31,036 nucleotides of DNA from JAUUSJ01 sp051880475. Lineage in GTDB: Bacteria; Bacillota; Clostridia; Lachnospirales; Lachnospiraceae. The notes below the pieces were generated by a model. The model saw only the letters and a program-made list of their open reading frames with translations, did no database searches and had not been told where the DNA came from. Within the stretch, counting starts at the first letter, position 1. Each line of letters starts with the position of its first letter. The stretch lies in NCBI GenBank assembly GCA_051880475.1, contig JBJEOA010000053.1, forward strand, positions 1 to 31,036, given 5' to 3'. The position numbers were made by a program, and so were the translations under genes. This document shows, one piece after another, positions 14,379 through 23,020 of this stretch.

Positions 14379-16337
14379 TTAGCAAATTTCAGCACCCGCT
14401 GGCATATCTTTCTCTGGCGTCATAAGTGCTAGATTTCCGTCTGCATCCTCTGCACAAAGCAACATGCCCTCAGATAAAACTCCTGCTAATTTTGCTGGCT
14501 TTAGATTTACTAAAACCATAACTTTCTTTCCAACCATCTCCTCAGGTGTGTAGTAGGCCTTAATTCCAGATACAATCTGTTTTACCTGGCTTCCGATACG
14601 AACTTGAGAACAGAGTAACTTTTTAGACTTCTTCACTGCCTCACAGGCAATAATCTCTCCTACTTGGAACTGCATTTTTGTGAAATCATCAAATGTAATC
14701 TCATCCTTTGGCTCAATATCAATTACTGGTCCCATCTTTGCTAACTCAGCTTCCTGCTCAGCTGCTTTTTGTTTTTCTTCTACTTTAGCCAAAACTTCCT
14801 TTACATCTAATCTTGCAAATAAAATCTCTGGCTTTTTCACTACCTTTGTTCCAGATTCATAAAGACCAAATGTGCCTGTCTGTTCGATTGTTCTCTCTTT
14901 TGCATTGAGCTGAGCTAAAATCTTCTTAGATGTCTCTGGCATAAATGGCTCAAGGAAAGTTGCGCCAATGCAAATGCTCTCTACTAAGTTATAAAGCACT
15001 GTCGCAAGTCTTGGCTTTTTCTCCTCGTCTTTTGCGAGAACCCAAGGCATTGTCTCATCAATATATTTATTACAGCGTTTAAATAACGCAAAAATCTCTG
15101 TCATCGCATCTGCCACACGCAAATCTGCCATCTTTTTCACTGTCTTTTCTCTCAGTGCGAGGGCAGTCGCCTTAAGGTCAGCGTCTACCTCTTCCTCAAC
15201 GCCAGTATTTTCTACAACTCCGTCAAAATATTTATTAGACATAGAAATAGTACGATTTACAAGATTTCCAAGTGTATTCGCAAGGTCAGAATTCATACGC
15301 TCTACCATAAGCTCCCATGTAATAACACCGTCATTATCAAATGGCATCTCGTGAAGCACAAAATAGCGAACCGCATCCACACCAAAGAATTCTACAAGCT
15401 CATCCGCGTAAAGTACATTTCCTTTTGACTTACTCATCTTGCCGTCACCTTGAAGCAGCCAAGGATGTCCAAAAACTTGCTTTGGAAGTGGCAAATCAAG
15501 TGCCATCAAAATAATTGGCCAATAAATTGTGTGGAAACGAATAATATCTTTTCCAATCAAATGTAAGTCTGCTGGCCAGAATTTATCAAAAGATGGCTCA
15601 TTCTCACCGTCACAGTTATATCCAATTCCTGTGATATAGTTGCTAAGTGCGTCAAGCCATACATATACCACATGCTTATCATCAAAATCTACTGGAATTC
15701 CCCACTTAAAGGATGTTCTAGATACACAAAGGTCTTGAAGTCCTGGAAGTAAGAAATTATTCATCATCTCATTTTTGCGGGCAACTGGCTGAATGAATTC
15801 AGGATGTGTATTAATATGTTCAATTAATCTATCTGCATATTTGCTCAGTTTTAAGAAATAAGCTTCTTCCTTTGCCGGCTGACATTCTCTTCCGCAGTCT
15901 GGACATTTTCCATCTACAAGCTGTGAAGAGGTGAAGAAAGACTCACAAGGAGTACAGTACATTCCCTCATAAAATCCTTTATAAATATCACCCTTATCGT
16001 ATAATTTCTTAAAAATCTTTTGAATCTGTTTCTCGTGATAGTCATCTGTTGTTCTAATGAATTTATTATAAGATGTATTCATCAAATCCCAGATATCTTT
16101 AATCTGACCTGCTACATCGTCTACAAACTCTTTTGGTGTAATTCCTGCTTCCTCTGCTTTTAACTCAATTTTTTGACCATGCTCATCTGTTCCTGTCTGG
16201 AAATATACGTCATAGCCCTCTAATCTCTTAAATCTTGCAATACTATCTGCTAATACAATCTCATAAGTATTCCCGATATGTGGCTTACCAGAAGTATACG
16301 CAATTGCAGTTGATATATAATACGGTTTTTTACTCAT
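14379..16337 (-). CDS. metG: Methionyl-tRNA synthetase
   Basis: Charges tRNA-Met. The 652-residue protein has the class I signatures HIGN (residues 20-23) and KMSKS (300-304). A four-cysteine zinc knuckle (CTPC and CPDCGREC) follows the first half of the Rossmann fold. It ends in a Trbp111-type tRNA-binding domain starting near FTKMQFQVGEI, used for dimerisation. I start at 16337, where GGAGG lies five bases upstream; an ATG four codons earlier overlaps that ribosome site. No T-box antiterminator motif is visible in the leader. It is followed by the sugar-kinase gene in its own transcription unit. Confidence 0.97.
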   Translation of the reverse strand: MSKKPYYISTAIAYTSGKPHIGNTYEIVLADSIARFKRLEGYDVYFQTGTDEHGQKIELKAEEAGITPKEFVDDVAGQIKDIWDLMNTSYNKFIRTTDDYHEKQIQKIFKKLYDKGDIYKGFYEGMYCTPCESFFTSSQLVDGKCPDCGRECQPAKEEAYFLKLSKYADRLIEHINTHPEFIQPVARKNEMMNNFLLPGLQDLCVSRTSFKWGIPVDFDDKHVVYVWLDALSNYITGIGYNCDGENEPSFDKFWPADLHLIGKDIIRFHTIYWPIILMALDLPLPKQVFGHPWLLQGDGKMSKSKGNVLYADELVEFFGVDAVRYFVLHEMPFDNDGVITWELMVERMNSDLANTLGNLVNRTISMSNKYFDGVVENTGVEEEVDADLKATALALREKTVKKMADLRVADAMTEIFALFKRCNKYIDETMPWVLAKDEEKKPRLATVLYNLVESICIGATFLEPFMPETSKKILAQLNAKERTIEQTGTFGLYESGTKVVKKPEILFARLDVKEVLAKVEEKQKAAEQEAELAKMGPVIDIEPKDEITFDDFTKMQFQVGEIIACEAVKKSKKLLCSQVRIGSQVKQIVSGIKAYYTPEEMVGKKVMVLVNLKPAKLAGVLSEGMLLCAEDADGNLALMTPEKDMPAGAEIC

Positions 16338-16434
16338 ATTTTCCTCCATTATCTCTTTTTTATATTTTCTCCAAGATTTTGCTTGTGAATCATTCTATCT
16401 TTTGCCCTTACGGACAATGAGCCACTTTGGATTT

Positions 16435-16463
16435 ATTATAATATAAAATCTCGTTCTCGTCCA
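16435..16463 (-). promoter_or_regulatory. metG promoter
   Basis: On the minus strand TGGACG (16463-16458), 17 bases, TATAAT (16440-16435), starting near 16428 with a leader of about 90 nt. The rest of the 334-base divergent gap 16338-16671 is AT-rich; it should also hold a promoter for the DUF885 gene, but no convincing -35/-10 pair was found. Confidence 0.65.
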
Positions 16464-16671
16464 CGTATTTAAAAAATTTTTCTAATTATTTTCCATTTTC
16501 TTTCTAGATTGCGAAAAAATCACTTTCTTTTTTTTGGTTGATTACTCTTTTTCAACATTTTTATATTATAAAAGAAAAAAGAATAGTGGACATTTACTCT
16601 ATTTTTTTCCCATATATATAAAAAAACTAATATTATGATGCCAGCTATGAAAATAATAGAAAGGAAGTATT

Positions 16672-18486
16672 ATGTTTAAAAATCTCAAACGCAAATATCT
16701 CCTCATCCTCTTTCATATTCTTCTTATCTTCTCTCTAGCAAGCTGTCAAAAGATTACAAAAGATTTAAATTCTCCACCATCTAGCACCGAGAAAGCAAAC
16801 TTTTCTAAAAAAGAGCAAAAAGCTTTTGAAGATTACCTAGAAAAAGAATTTAAAGAGACCGTATCGAGCAATACTCTCACCCTCCATTTTACTTTAAAAA
16901 ACCCCAAAAATTTTGGAATCAAGCGACCAAAAGCTAGCTTTGGAAATATTTCTTTAGAGGATTTAAAATCTGATAAAACAAATCTCCAAAAAGCTCAAAC
17001 TAAACTGCATAAAATAGAATATTCTTCTTTGACAGAAGAACAAACTTTTCTCTATAATATTTTAGATTATTATTTTGACACTTATATTTCAATGAGTGAC
17101 TATTATCTCTACGGCAATCCTTTTAGTGCAAATACTGGTCTTTCCACTCAGCTTCCAATTACTATGGCTAAATATGAATTTTATGTGGAAGAAGACATTA
17201 AAGATTATTTATCTCTCATTAATCAAATTCCCACCCTTTTTCACGATTACATAGAAATAGAAAAAGAGCAGGCAAAAGAGGGACTTTTTATGGCAGATTT
17301 CGCAGTTGATAATACGATTTCTCAGATTGATACCTTTTTAAATACTACAACGAAAAATTGTTTTATTACTTCTTTTGACGAAAAAATAGACAAAATTGAT
17401 TTTCTAAGCGATGATCAAAGAACTACTTATAAGAAAAATAATGCAGTTCTTATAAGAGAAAAAATCATTCCCGCCTATAAAAACTTAAGGGAGGAGTTAA
17501 TCGCTCTAAAGGGAAGCGGAAAAAATGAAGGAGGTGTCTGCCATTTAAAAAATGGAAAAAAATATTATGAACATCTCGTCAAATCACAGACTGGTTCTAA
17601 TAAAACTCCTTCTGAGTGGATAAAAAAATTAGAAAACCGCATTTCTTCACTTATCCTAGAACTTCAGACAATTTCTAAACAAACCCCCTCTGCCTTTAAA
17701 GCTTTCTATAGCCTTACCTTTGATAATAGTGATTATACAGTTATTTTAGAACAATTAAAAGAAGATATGAAAGACGATTTCCCAGAAATTTCAGATGTCG
17801 ACTATACTATAACAGAAATTCCCCCTAGTTTACAAAATAGCACCACTGCTGCTTTTTATATGATTCCTCCTCTAGACGATTCTACCCAAAACAGTATTTG
17901 TATCAATAAAGCAAGTATTTCTTCTAACTCACCGCTGCTCCCAACTCTAGCTCACGAGGGTTATCCAGGGCATTTATACCAGACAAATTACTTTAGAGAA
18001 CATAATTCCTACCCAATCCGCCAACTTATAAGCTTTATTGGATATAGTGAAGGCTGGGGATTTTATGTGGAAAATTTAAGTTATCAATATCTTGATTTTA
18101 AAAATTATAATAATATAAAAGAAGAGATTTGCCGTATTTATCAGATTAATAATGAACTAAATTATCTCGTAGCCTCTTTAGCCGATTTATATGTGAATTA
18201 TGAAGGATATACAAAGGAAAAATTGCAAAAATATTTACATTCTTATCATCTTTCTACTGGAAATTCTGATAAAATTTTTGAAACTGTTATTCAAGACCCT
18301 ACTATTTATCTAAAATATTATGCGGGATATATAGAAATTGTTAATTTAAAAACAAAATGTGAAAAAGAACTAGGAAAAAACTTTCATTTAAAAGAATTTC
18401 ATAAAGTAATTTTAGATGCGGGACCTTGCCCATTTTCTCTTTTAGAACAGAAAATTGATGATTATTTGCAAAAGAAAGAAAATTGA
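16672..18486 (+). CDS. DUF885 lipoprotein, putative zinc metallopeptidase
   Basis: A 604-residue exported lipoprotein: Lys/Arg start, hydrophobic core and lipobox LASC with Cys25. The rest matches DUF885 (PF05960), a group related to M32-like gluzincins. The likely zinc motif is HEGYPGH at residues 428-434, with EGWGFYVE (Glu460) about 26 residues later supplying the third ligand. The region up to residue 420 is mostly helical. It presumably hydrolyses peptides outside the membrane; substrate unknown. GAAAGGAAG precedes the ATG. It is divergent from metG and reads toward pckA, but pckA has its own promoters. Confidence 0.88.
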   Translation: MFKNLKRKYLLILFHILLIFSLASCQKITKDLNSPPSSTEKANFSKKEQKAFEDYLEKEFKETVSSNTLTLHFTLKNPKNFGIKRPKASFGNISLEDLKSDKTNLQKAQTKLHKIEYSSLTEEQTFLYNILDYYFDTYISMSDYYLYGNPFSANTGLSTQLPITMAKYEFYVEEDIKDYLSLINQIPTLFHDYIEIEKEQAKEGLFMADFAVDNTISQIDTFLNTTTKNCFITSFDEKIDKIDFLSDDQRTTYKKNNAVLIREKIIPAYKNLREELIALKGSGKNEGGVCHLKNGKKYYEHLVKSQTGSNKTPSEWIKKLENRISSLILELQTISKQTPSAFKAFYSLTFDNSDYTVILEQLKEDMKDDFPEISDVDYTITEIPPSLQNSTTAAFYMIPPLDDSTQNSICINKASISSNSPLLPTLAHEGYPGHLYQTNYFREHNSYPIRQLISFIGYSEGWGFYVENLSYQYLDFKNYNNIKEEICRIYQINNELNYLVASLADLYVNYEGYTKEKLQKYLHSYHLSTGNSDKIFETVIQDPTIYLKYYAGYIEIVNLKTKCEKELGKNFHLKEFHKVILDAGPCPFSLLEQKIDDYLQKKEN

Positions 18487-18519
18487 TATCATATATTTCT
18501 TGTCAAAATTTTATCAAAA

Positions 18520-18549
18520 TTGACATTATATCATTGTATACAATATTAT
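18520..18549 (+). promoter_or_regulatory. Distal pckA promoter with palindromic operator
   Basis: TTGACA (18520-18525), 18-base spacer, TATTAT (18544-18549). A perfect 12-bp palindrome, ATTGTATACAAT (18533-18544), fills the spacer and touches the -10. A wider dyad (ATCAAAATT 18513-18521, AATTTTGAT 18553-18561) is nearly concentric. This is the expected layout for a repressed promoter. Confidence 0.6.
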
Positions 18550-18601
18550 CAGAATTTTGATGAAAAATTTTTGTAAAGATTCATCTTTTCTCTTTTTTCT
18601 A

Positions 18602-18630
18602 TTGACTTTTCATAGTGAAAACTTTATACT
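18602..18630 (+). promoter_or_regulatory. Proximal pckA promoter
   Basis: TTGACT (18602-18607), 17 bases, TATACT (18625-18630), with a start near 18637. This gives a leader of about 113 nt that contains the GCGACGAAGC repeat. Confidence 0.7.
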
Positions 18631-18656
18631 GATAATTGGTTTACTTTTTATTTATG

Positions 18657-18704
18657 AAAGTCACTGTCAAGCGACGAAGCGAATGGAGCTTGCTCGAATT
18701 TGAT
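18657..18704 (+). repeat. GCGACGAAGC repeat in the pckA leader
   Basis: GAAAGTC (18657-18663) precedes GTCAAGCGACGAAGC (18666-18680) and a GAGC-TT-GCTC hairpin. The same blocks recur at 20593-20625 (minus) and, degenerate, at 2747-2779 (minus). Confidence 0.7.
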
Positions 18705-18749
18705 TCGGCATTTGATAGACTAAATTGTATGATAAATAGGAGGATTATT

Positions 18750-20450
18750 ATGTCAACAAAAGCTTTTTATCCAATTAATGAAATTGGTGCAGGAAAAGTA
18801 GGTTTTTCCAAAACTCGTTCTATTATTGAAGCTGCTTTCTATGGTAATAACGTAGTAAAAGTTAATACTTTAAAAGAAGCTTATAATTTAGCTAAAAATT
18901 CACCAGGAACTATCGTAACTGATATGCCTATTAAAGATGGTGAGACATTTGGTCTTGAGAAAGATGCTAAAGTTTTATTATTCAATGACGGTGCTGTAAC
19001 AGGACGTTATGCAGCTGCTCGTCGTATCAAAGGTGAGCCTGGAGTAGACGACGCTAAACTTGATAAAGTTGTTATGGATGCTGTTTATGAGACACGTTGG
19101 AAAAAATTATACCATGCAGAGTGCTTCATCGGTCTTGACCCAGAGTTCATGGTTAAAGCTCACTTATTAATTCCAGAAGGAGAAGAGAATATTCTTTACA
19201 ACTGGATGTTAAACTTCCAGTATATGTCCGATGAGTACGTAAAAATGTACAAAAATTCTACTCCTGTTGGAAACGGCAATGAGCCAGACATCTACATCTT
19301 CTCCGACCCTCAGTGGTTCCCTAAGGAGCGCCCAGATGTTGATTTTAGCTGCTTAAGCGACCCATTAACACTTTGCTATTTTGATACAAATCAAAACTGT
19401 GCTGCAATCCTCGGTATGAGATACTTTGGTGAGCATAAAAAAGGAACTCTTACAATGGCTTGGGCTTTAGCTAATAGAAATGGCTATGCTGCTTGTCACG
19501 GTGGACAAAAAGAATACACATTAGCAGACGGTTCTAAATTCGTTGCTTCTGTTTACGGATTATCCGGATCTGGTAAATCCACATTAACACATGCAAAACA
19601 TGACGGAAAATATCCTGCAATCAAGGTTCTTCACGATGATGCTTTCATTATCAACACAGATACATGTGCTTCTATCGCATTAGAGCCAACATATTTCGAT
19701 AAGACAGCTGACTATCCTACAGGATGCCCAGATAATGAGTACTTATTATCTGCTCAGAACTGCTCTTGTACATTAGATTCTGAAGGCAAACTTCAGTTAG
19801 TTACAGAAGATATCCGTAACGGTAACGGTCGTGCTATCAAATCTAAATTATGGTCTCCAAACCGTGTAGATAAGATTGACGCTCCAGTTAACGCTATCTT
19901 CTGGATTATGAAAGACCCTACAATTCCACCAGTAGTTAAGTTAAAAGGTGCTGCTCTTGCATCTGTTATGGGTGCAACTCTTGCTACTAAGACTTCTTCT
20001 GCAGAGCGTGTTGCTGCTGGAACAGACTTAAATGCACTTCGTATTGTACCTTACGCTAACCCATTTAGAACATACCCATTAGTAAATGACTATGAGAAGT
20101 TCAAAAAGTTAGTAGAAGAGAAAGACGTAGCTTGCTATATCATCAACACAGGTGACTTCATGGGCAAGAAAGTACAAAAAGAGGATACATTAGGTGTTCT
20201 TGAAACTGTAGTAGAAGGAAAAGGCGAATTCAAACAATGGGGACCTTTCGAAGATATCGAGATCATGGATTGGGAAGGATTTGTTCCTGACTTAACAGAT
20301 AAAGAATATGTAAAGACATTACAGGCTCGTATGGAAGACCGCGTAAAGGCTGTTGAGAAGTTTGCTACAGCAAAAGACGGATACGATAAACTTCCAGATG
20401 AAGCTTTAAATGCTCTTAAGAAAATCGTTGAGGAAGCTGCTACATTATAA
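18750..20450 (+). CDS. pckA: Phosphoenolpyruvate carboxykinase, ATP type
   Basis: Interconverts oxaloacetate plus ATP with phosphoenolpyruvate, CO2 and ADP. In fermenting Clostridia it can run toward oxaloacetate and conserve ATP. The 566-residue protein has the kinase P-loop YGLSGSGKSTL (Gly270-Ser277) and the metal-binding LHDDAFIINTDT about 25 residues on. It is somewhat longer than the usual 520-540-residue enzyme and belongs to a divergent clostridial branch (Ser replaces Thr in the GTGKT loop). The ATG at 18750 follows AGGAGG; the frame runs 38 codons further upstream, but that stretch is the leader with the repeat and lacks a ribosome site. Codon use is clearly that of a highly expressed gene. 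Two promoters lie upstream and a strong terminator downstream. Confidence 0.94.
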   Translation: MSTKAFYPINEIGAGKVGFSKTRSIIEAAFYGNNVVKVNTLKEAYNLAKNSPGTIVTDMPIKDGETFGLEKDAKVLLFNDGAVTGRYAAARRIKGEPGVDDAKLDKVVMDAVYETRWKKLYHAECFIGLDPEFMVKAHLLIPEGEENILYNWMLNFQYMSDEYVKMYKNSTPVGNGNEPDIYIFSDPQWFPKERPDVDFSCLSDPLTLCYFDTNQNCAAILGMRYFGEHKKGTLTMAWALANRNGYAACHGGQKEYTLADGSKFVASVYGLSGSGKSTLTHAKHDGKYPAIKVLHDDAFIINTDTCASIALEPTYFDKTADYPTGCPDNEYLLSAQNCSCTLDSEGKLQLVTEDIRNGNGRAIKSKLWSPNRVDKIDAPVNAIFWIMKDPTIPPVVKLKGAALASVMGATLATKTSSAERVAAGTDLNALRIVPYANPFRTYPLVNDYEKFKKLVEEKDVACYIINTGDFMGKKVQKEDTLGVLETVVEGKGEFKQWGPFEDIEIMDWEGFVPDLTDKEYVKTLQARMEDRVKAVEKFATAKDGYDKLPDEALNALKKIVEEAATL

Positions 20451-20524
20451 TTTGAAAGTTCCTATTAATTAGATTTTCATTTATATAGTTGTCTAGAAAT
20501 CTAGGCATAATAGTCAAAATTTAA

Positions 20525-20552
20525 GGGATGCCAAATACGGCATCCCCTTTTT
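20525..20552 (+). terminator. pckA terminator
   Basis: GGGATGCC and GGCATCCC form an 8-bp GC-rich stem with a 6-nt loop, followed by CTTTTT. Confidence 0.93.
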
Positions 20553-20592
20553 ATACTAAACTGATAAATCTGTTTTTACAAACAGCATGAAT

Positions 20593-20625
20593 GAAAGTCC
20601 AATCGCTTCGTCGCCAAAGACTTTC
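20593..20625 (-). repeat. GCGACGAAGC repeat downstream of the MarR gene
   Basis: GAAAGTC and GACTTTC close a 33-base hairpin whose loop contains GCGACGAAGCGA on the minus strand (20614-20603), shared with the pckA leader. A further hairpin, CTGTTT/AAACAG, follows at 20570-20585. The MarR gene ends ten bases away, and no T-run follows. Confidence 0.65.
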
Positions 20626-20634
20626 CAAATAGAT

Positions 20635-21072
20635 TTACTCTAAACTCTTAAAATATTTTTTTAACTTATCAAGCGCCTTAACTGTTATCACAATTTCCTC
20701 ATCGGTTAATGTCTCTAGCATATGTTCAATCATCTGTTGATGAAATTTCTTATGGTGATAATAAGCCTTTTTTCCTTTTTCTGACAGAGAAATAAAAACA
20801 ACTCTTCGGTCTTTTTCTCCTCTTTTTCTACATACGTATCCCTTTTTCACCAAGCTATTAATTGCCGTTGTAAGTGTTCCAACTGTAATTTTTAAATCCT
20901 TCGCAATAGAAGACATATTTCTCGCAGCATTCACGCCAACCGCATCGATAATATGCATATCATTATTGGTGATATCACTAAACTCTGGTGTAATGATTTC
21001 CTTAGCTTCAAGCTTCATAATATCATTAAACAGATCAACTAAAATCGCATTTACCGTATCTTGATGCTTCAT
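20635..21072 (-). CDS. MarR-family transcriptional regulator
   Basis: A 145-residue winged-helix protein. The recognition-helix region is SSIAKDLKITVGTLTTAINSLVKKGYV, followed by the wing RKRGEKDRRVVFISLSEKG that typifies MarR proteins. Helical dimerisation segments lie at both ends. It resembles FabT, the repressor of fatty-acid synthesis in Firmicutes, but the usual fab genes are not next to it, so the target is open. It begins 21 bases after hom and is the last gene of the operon. Confidence 0.9.
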   Translation of the reverse strand: MKHQDTVNAILVDLFNDIMKLEAKEIITPEFSDITNNDMHIIDAVGVNAARNMSSIAKDLKITVGTLTTAINSLVKKGYVCRKRGEKDRRVVFISLSEKGKKAYYHHKKFHQQMIEHMLETLTDEEIVITVKALDKLKKYFKSLE

Positions 21073-21093
21073 CCAAACCTCACCAAATCCTTT

Positions 21094-22383
21094 TTATTCA
21101 TACACACGAATGAGAGAATTAATCTGTTTTATCATTGACATTCCATCAAAAATAATCATTGCATCTTTTATATTTTTCTCAAATGCCAAATCTGTGATAA
21201 CAACAATCTCTGCATATCCGCCTTTTCTAACCTTTTGCACAACCTTAGCAATACTAACGTTATTATTGCCAAGAACACTCGCCACAGTGGCAAGTACTCC
21301 TGCCCTATCTTCCACTTCAATGCGGATAAAATAACGGCTCTCAATATCTCCAACTTTCTTCATTGGAAGTTCTTTATAACAAGTACAAGGAATTCGTCCA
21401 CAACATTCCATCATCATATTTCTAACTGTATCAATAATATCTCCCATAATTGCACTCGCCGTAGGGAGTTCTCCCGCTCCTCTTCCATAGAACATCGTAT
21501 CCCCCACGGCATCTCCATGAACAAATACTGCGTTAAAAGAATCTCTCACCGTGGCAAGCGGATGTGTATTTGGAATTAACATTGGATGTACTCTAGCCTC
21601 CACACCTGTGCTCGTATTTCTCGCCACACCAAGAAGTTTGATAACACAATCCATCTCTTTCGCATACTCGATATCTTTTGAAGTAATCTTTGTGATTCCC
21701 TCTGTATACACATCTGAAAATTTTACTCTTGTATTAAATGCACTTGATGCCATAATTGCAATCTTTCTTCCAGCGTCCAATCCCTCGATATCAGCAGTCG
21801 GGTCGGCCTCTGCATATCCAAGTTCTGTCGCCATAGCAAGAGCCTCACTAAACTCCATTCCTTCTTCTGTCATTTTTGTCAAAATATAATTTGTCGTTCC
21901 GTTAATAATTCCCATAACTTCTTCGATATGGTTTCCAGCCAGACATTGTTTTAGCGGTCTAATAATCGGAATTCCTCCAGCCACTGCCGCCTCAAACATA
22001 AGGTCGCATCCATTCTCCTTCGCTGTATCTAAAATCTCATGTCCATACTCAGCAATCAAATCTTTATTGGCTGTCACAACATTCTTTCCAGCCTTTAATG
22101 CTTCCAAAATATAAGTTCTGGCAGGTTCAATTCCTCCCATCACTTCCACAACAATATCTATCGTCTCATCCTCTATAATATCCTTCCATTGGTTCGTCAA
22201 CAGTTCTTGGCTGATGCCCTCTCTTTTTTTCGTCACATCCCGCACTAATACTTTCGCAATCTCCACAAAGGCACCTGTCTTTAGCGGAATTTCTTCCTTT
22301 TGACGCTCTATCAATTTTACAACACCGCCACCGACGGTTCCAATACCGAGTAATGCCACTCGAATTACTCTATCATTTTGCAT
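21094..22383 (-). CDS. hom: Homoserine dehydrogenase
   Basis: Reduces aspartate semialdehyde to homoserine with NAD(P)H, the branch point to threonine and methionine. The 429-residue protein has the Rossmann loop LLGIGTVGGGVV at the N-terminus, ANKDLIAEYG, the substrate region GIINGTTNYILTKM with GYAEADPTADIEG, and a C-terminal ACT domain (IEVEDRAGVLATVASVL) for feedback control, probably by threonine. Length is normal. Four bases separate it from the Nudix gene upstream. thrB and thrC are not adjacent. Confidence 0.97.
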   Translation of the reverse strand: MQNDRVIRVALLGIGTVGGGVVKLIERQKEEIPLKTGAFVEIAKVLVRDVTKKREGISQELLTNQWKDIIEDETIDIVVEVMGGIEPARTYILEALKAGKNVVTANKDLIAEYGHEILDTAKENGCDLMFEAAVAGGIPIIRPLKQCLAGNHIEEVMGIINGTTNYILTKMTEEGMEFSEALAMATELGYAEADPTADIEGLDAGRKIAIMASSAFNTRVKFSDVYTEGITKITSKDIEYAKEMDCVIKLLGVARNTSTGVEARVHPMLIPNTHPLATVRDSFNAVFVHGDAVGDTMFYGRGAGELPTASAIMGDIIDTVRNMMMECCGRIPCTCYKELPMKKVGDIESRYFIRIEVEDRAGVLATVASVLGNNNVSIAKVVQKVRKGGYAEIVVITDLAFEKNIKDAMIIFDGMSMIKQINSLIRVYE

Positions 22384-22387
22384 ATTT

Positions 22388-23017
22388 TTATTTCCCTTCT
22401 TTTGCTTTATTCAAAAACTCAAATGTTTTTCCATCTTCTGTATTAAGAAAATGCATCATCATATAGGCACACATAAGTGATACATTCTCCTCTCTCAAAA
22501 TTCTTTTCACTTCTTCTTTATCCGCTAAGACAATTTCAATCTCCTCCGAATCTTCCTGCCCCTCATTAGAAGGAGTTCCAGTCGCATATCCATAAATCAT
22601 GCTACAGCATTCATCCGTCATTCCAACTGTCGTAAAATACGGTTTTGAGTAGATAGGGTCTACCTTTATTGTCTCAAGAGTAAGTCCCGTCTCTTCTTTT
22701 AACTCACGAATTGCTGCCTCTTCAAAATCTTCATCCTTCTCCACAAGACCAGCTGGAAACTCGTAAATATAGCCTCCAATAGAATAACGATATTGGCGAA
22801 TCAAGACAATCTTATCTCTATTTTCTCCATACACACTATAAATAATAACTCCGTCTGGATTTTTTTCTTTATTATTTACTCTCAAATCCTCTATGCTCTC
22901 TGAGCGAGAAGCTACAAAATAAGAAGATTTTCTTCCTACTCTATTTTCCACCTTAAATGTATACATATTCAAAAATCTCTGGTCTGTTGTTTTCTCAATT
23001 TTCTCAATTTTTGGCAT
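22388..23017 (-). CDS. Nudix hydrolase, ADP-ribose pyrophosphatase-like
   Basis: A 209-residue hydrolase that cleaves a nucleoside diphosphate linked to another group. The complete Nudix box lies in the middle: Gly of GLVEKDEDFEE, then REL, then KEETGL (GX5EX7REUXEEXGU), which binds the catalytic metals. The preceding YRYSIGGYIYEFPAG and the overall length fit the ADP-ribose/NudF-like branch, but substrate cannot be assigned by eye. Only three bases separate it from the gene upstream and four from hom, so it is in the middle of the operon. Confidence 0.9.
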   Translation of the reverse strand: MPKIEKIEKTTDQRFLNMYTFKVENRVGRKSSYFVASRSESIEDLRVNNKEKNPDGVIIYSVYGENRDKIVLIRQYRYSIGGYIYEFPAGLVEKDEDFEEAAIRELKEETGLTLETIKVDPIYSKPYFTTVGMTDECCSMIYGYATGTPSNEGQEDSEEIEIVLADKEEVKRILREENVSLMCAYMMMHFLNTEDGKTFEFLNKAKEGK

Positions 23018-23020
23018 AAC

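Noticed and set aside
16350..16428. A T-box or SAM riboswitch in the metG leader.
   Set aside because: Neither the GGTGGTACCGCG motif nor the conserved SAM-riboswitch stems can be found.
18636..18749. A 38-codon N-terminal extension of PEP carboxykinase.
   Set aside because: It overlaps the promoter start and the GCGACGAAGC repeat and lacks a ribosome site, whereas AGGAGG precedes the ATG at 18750.
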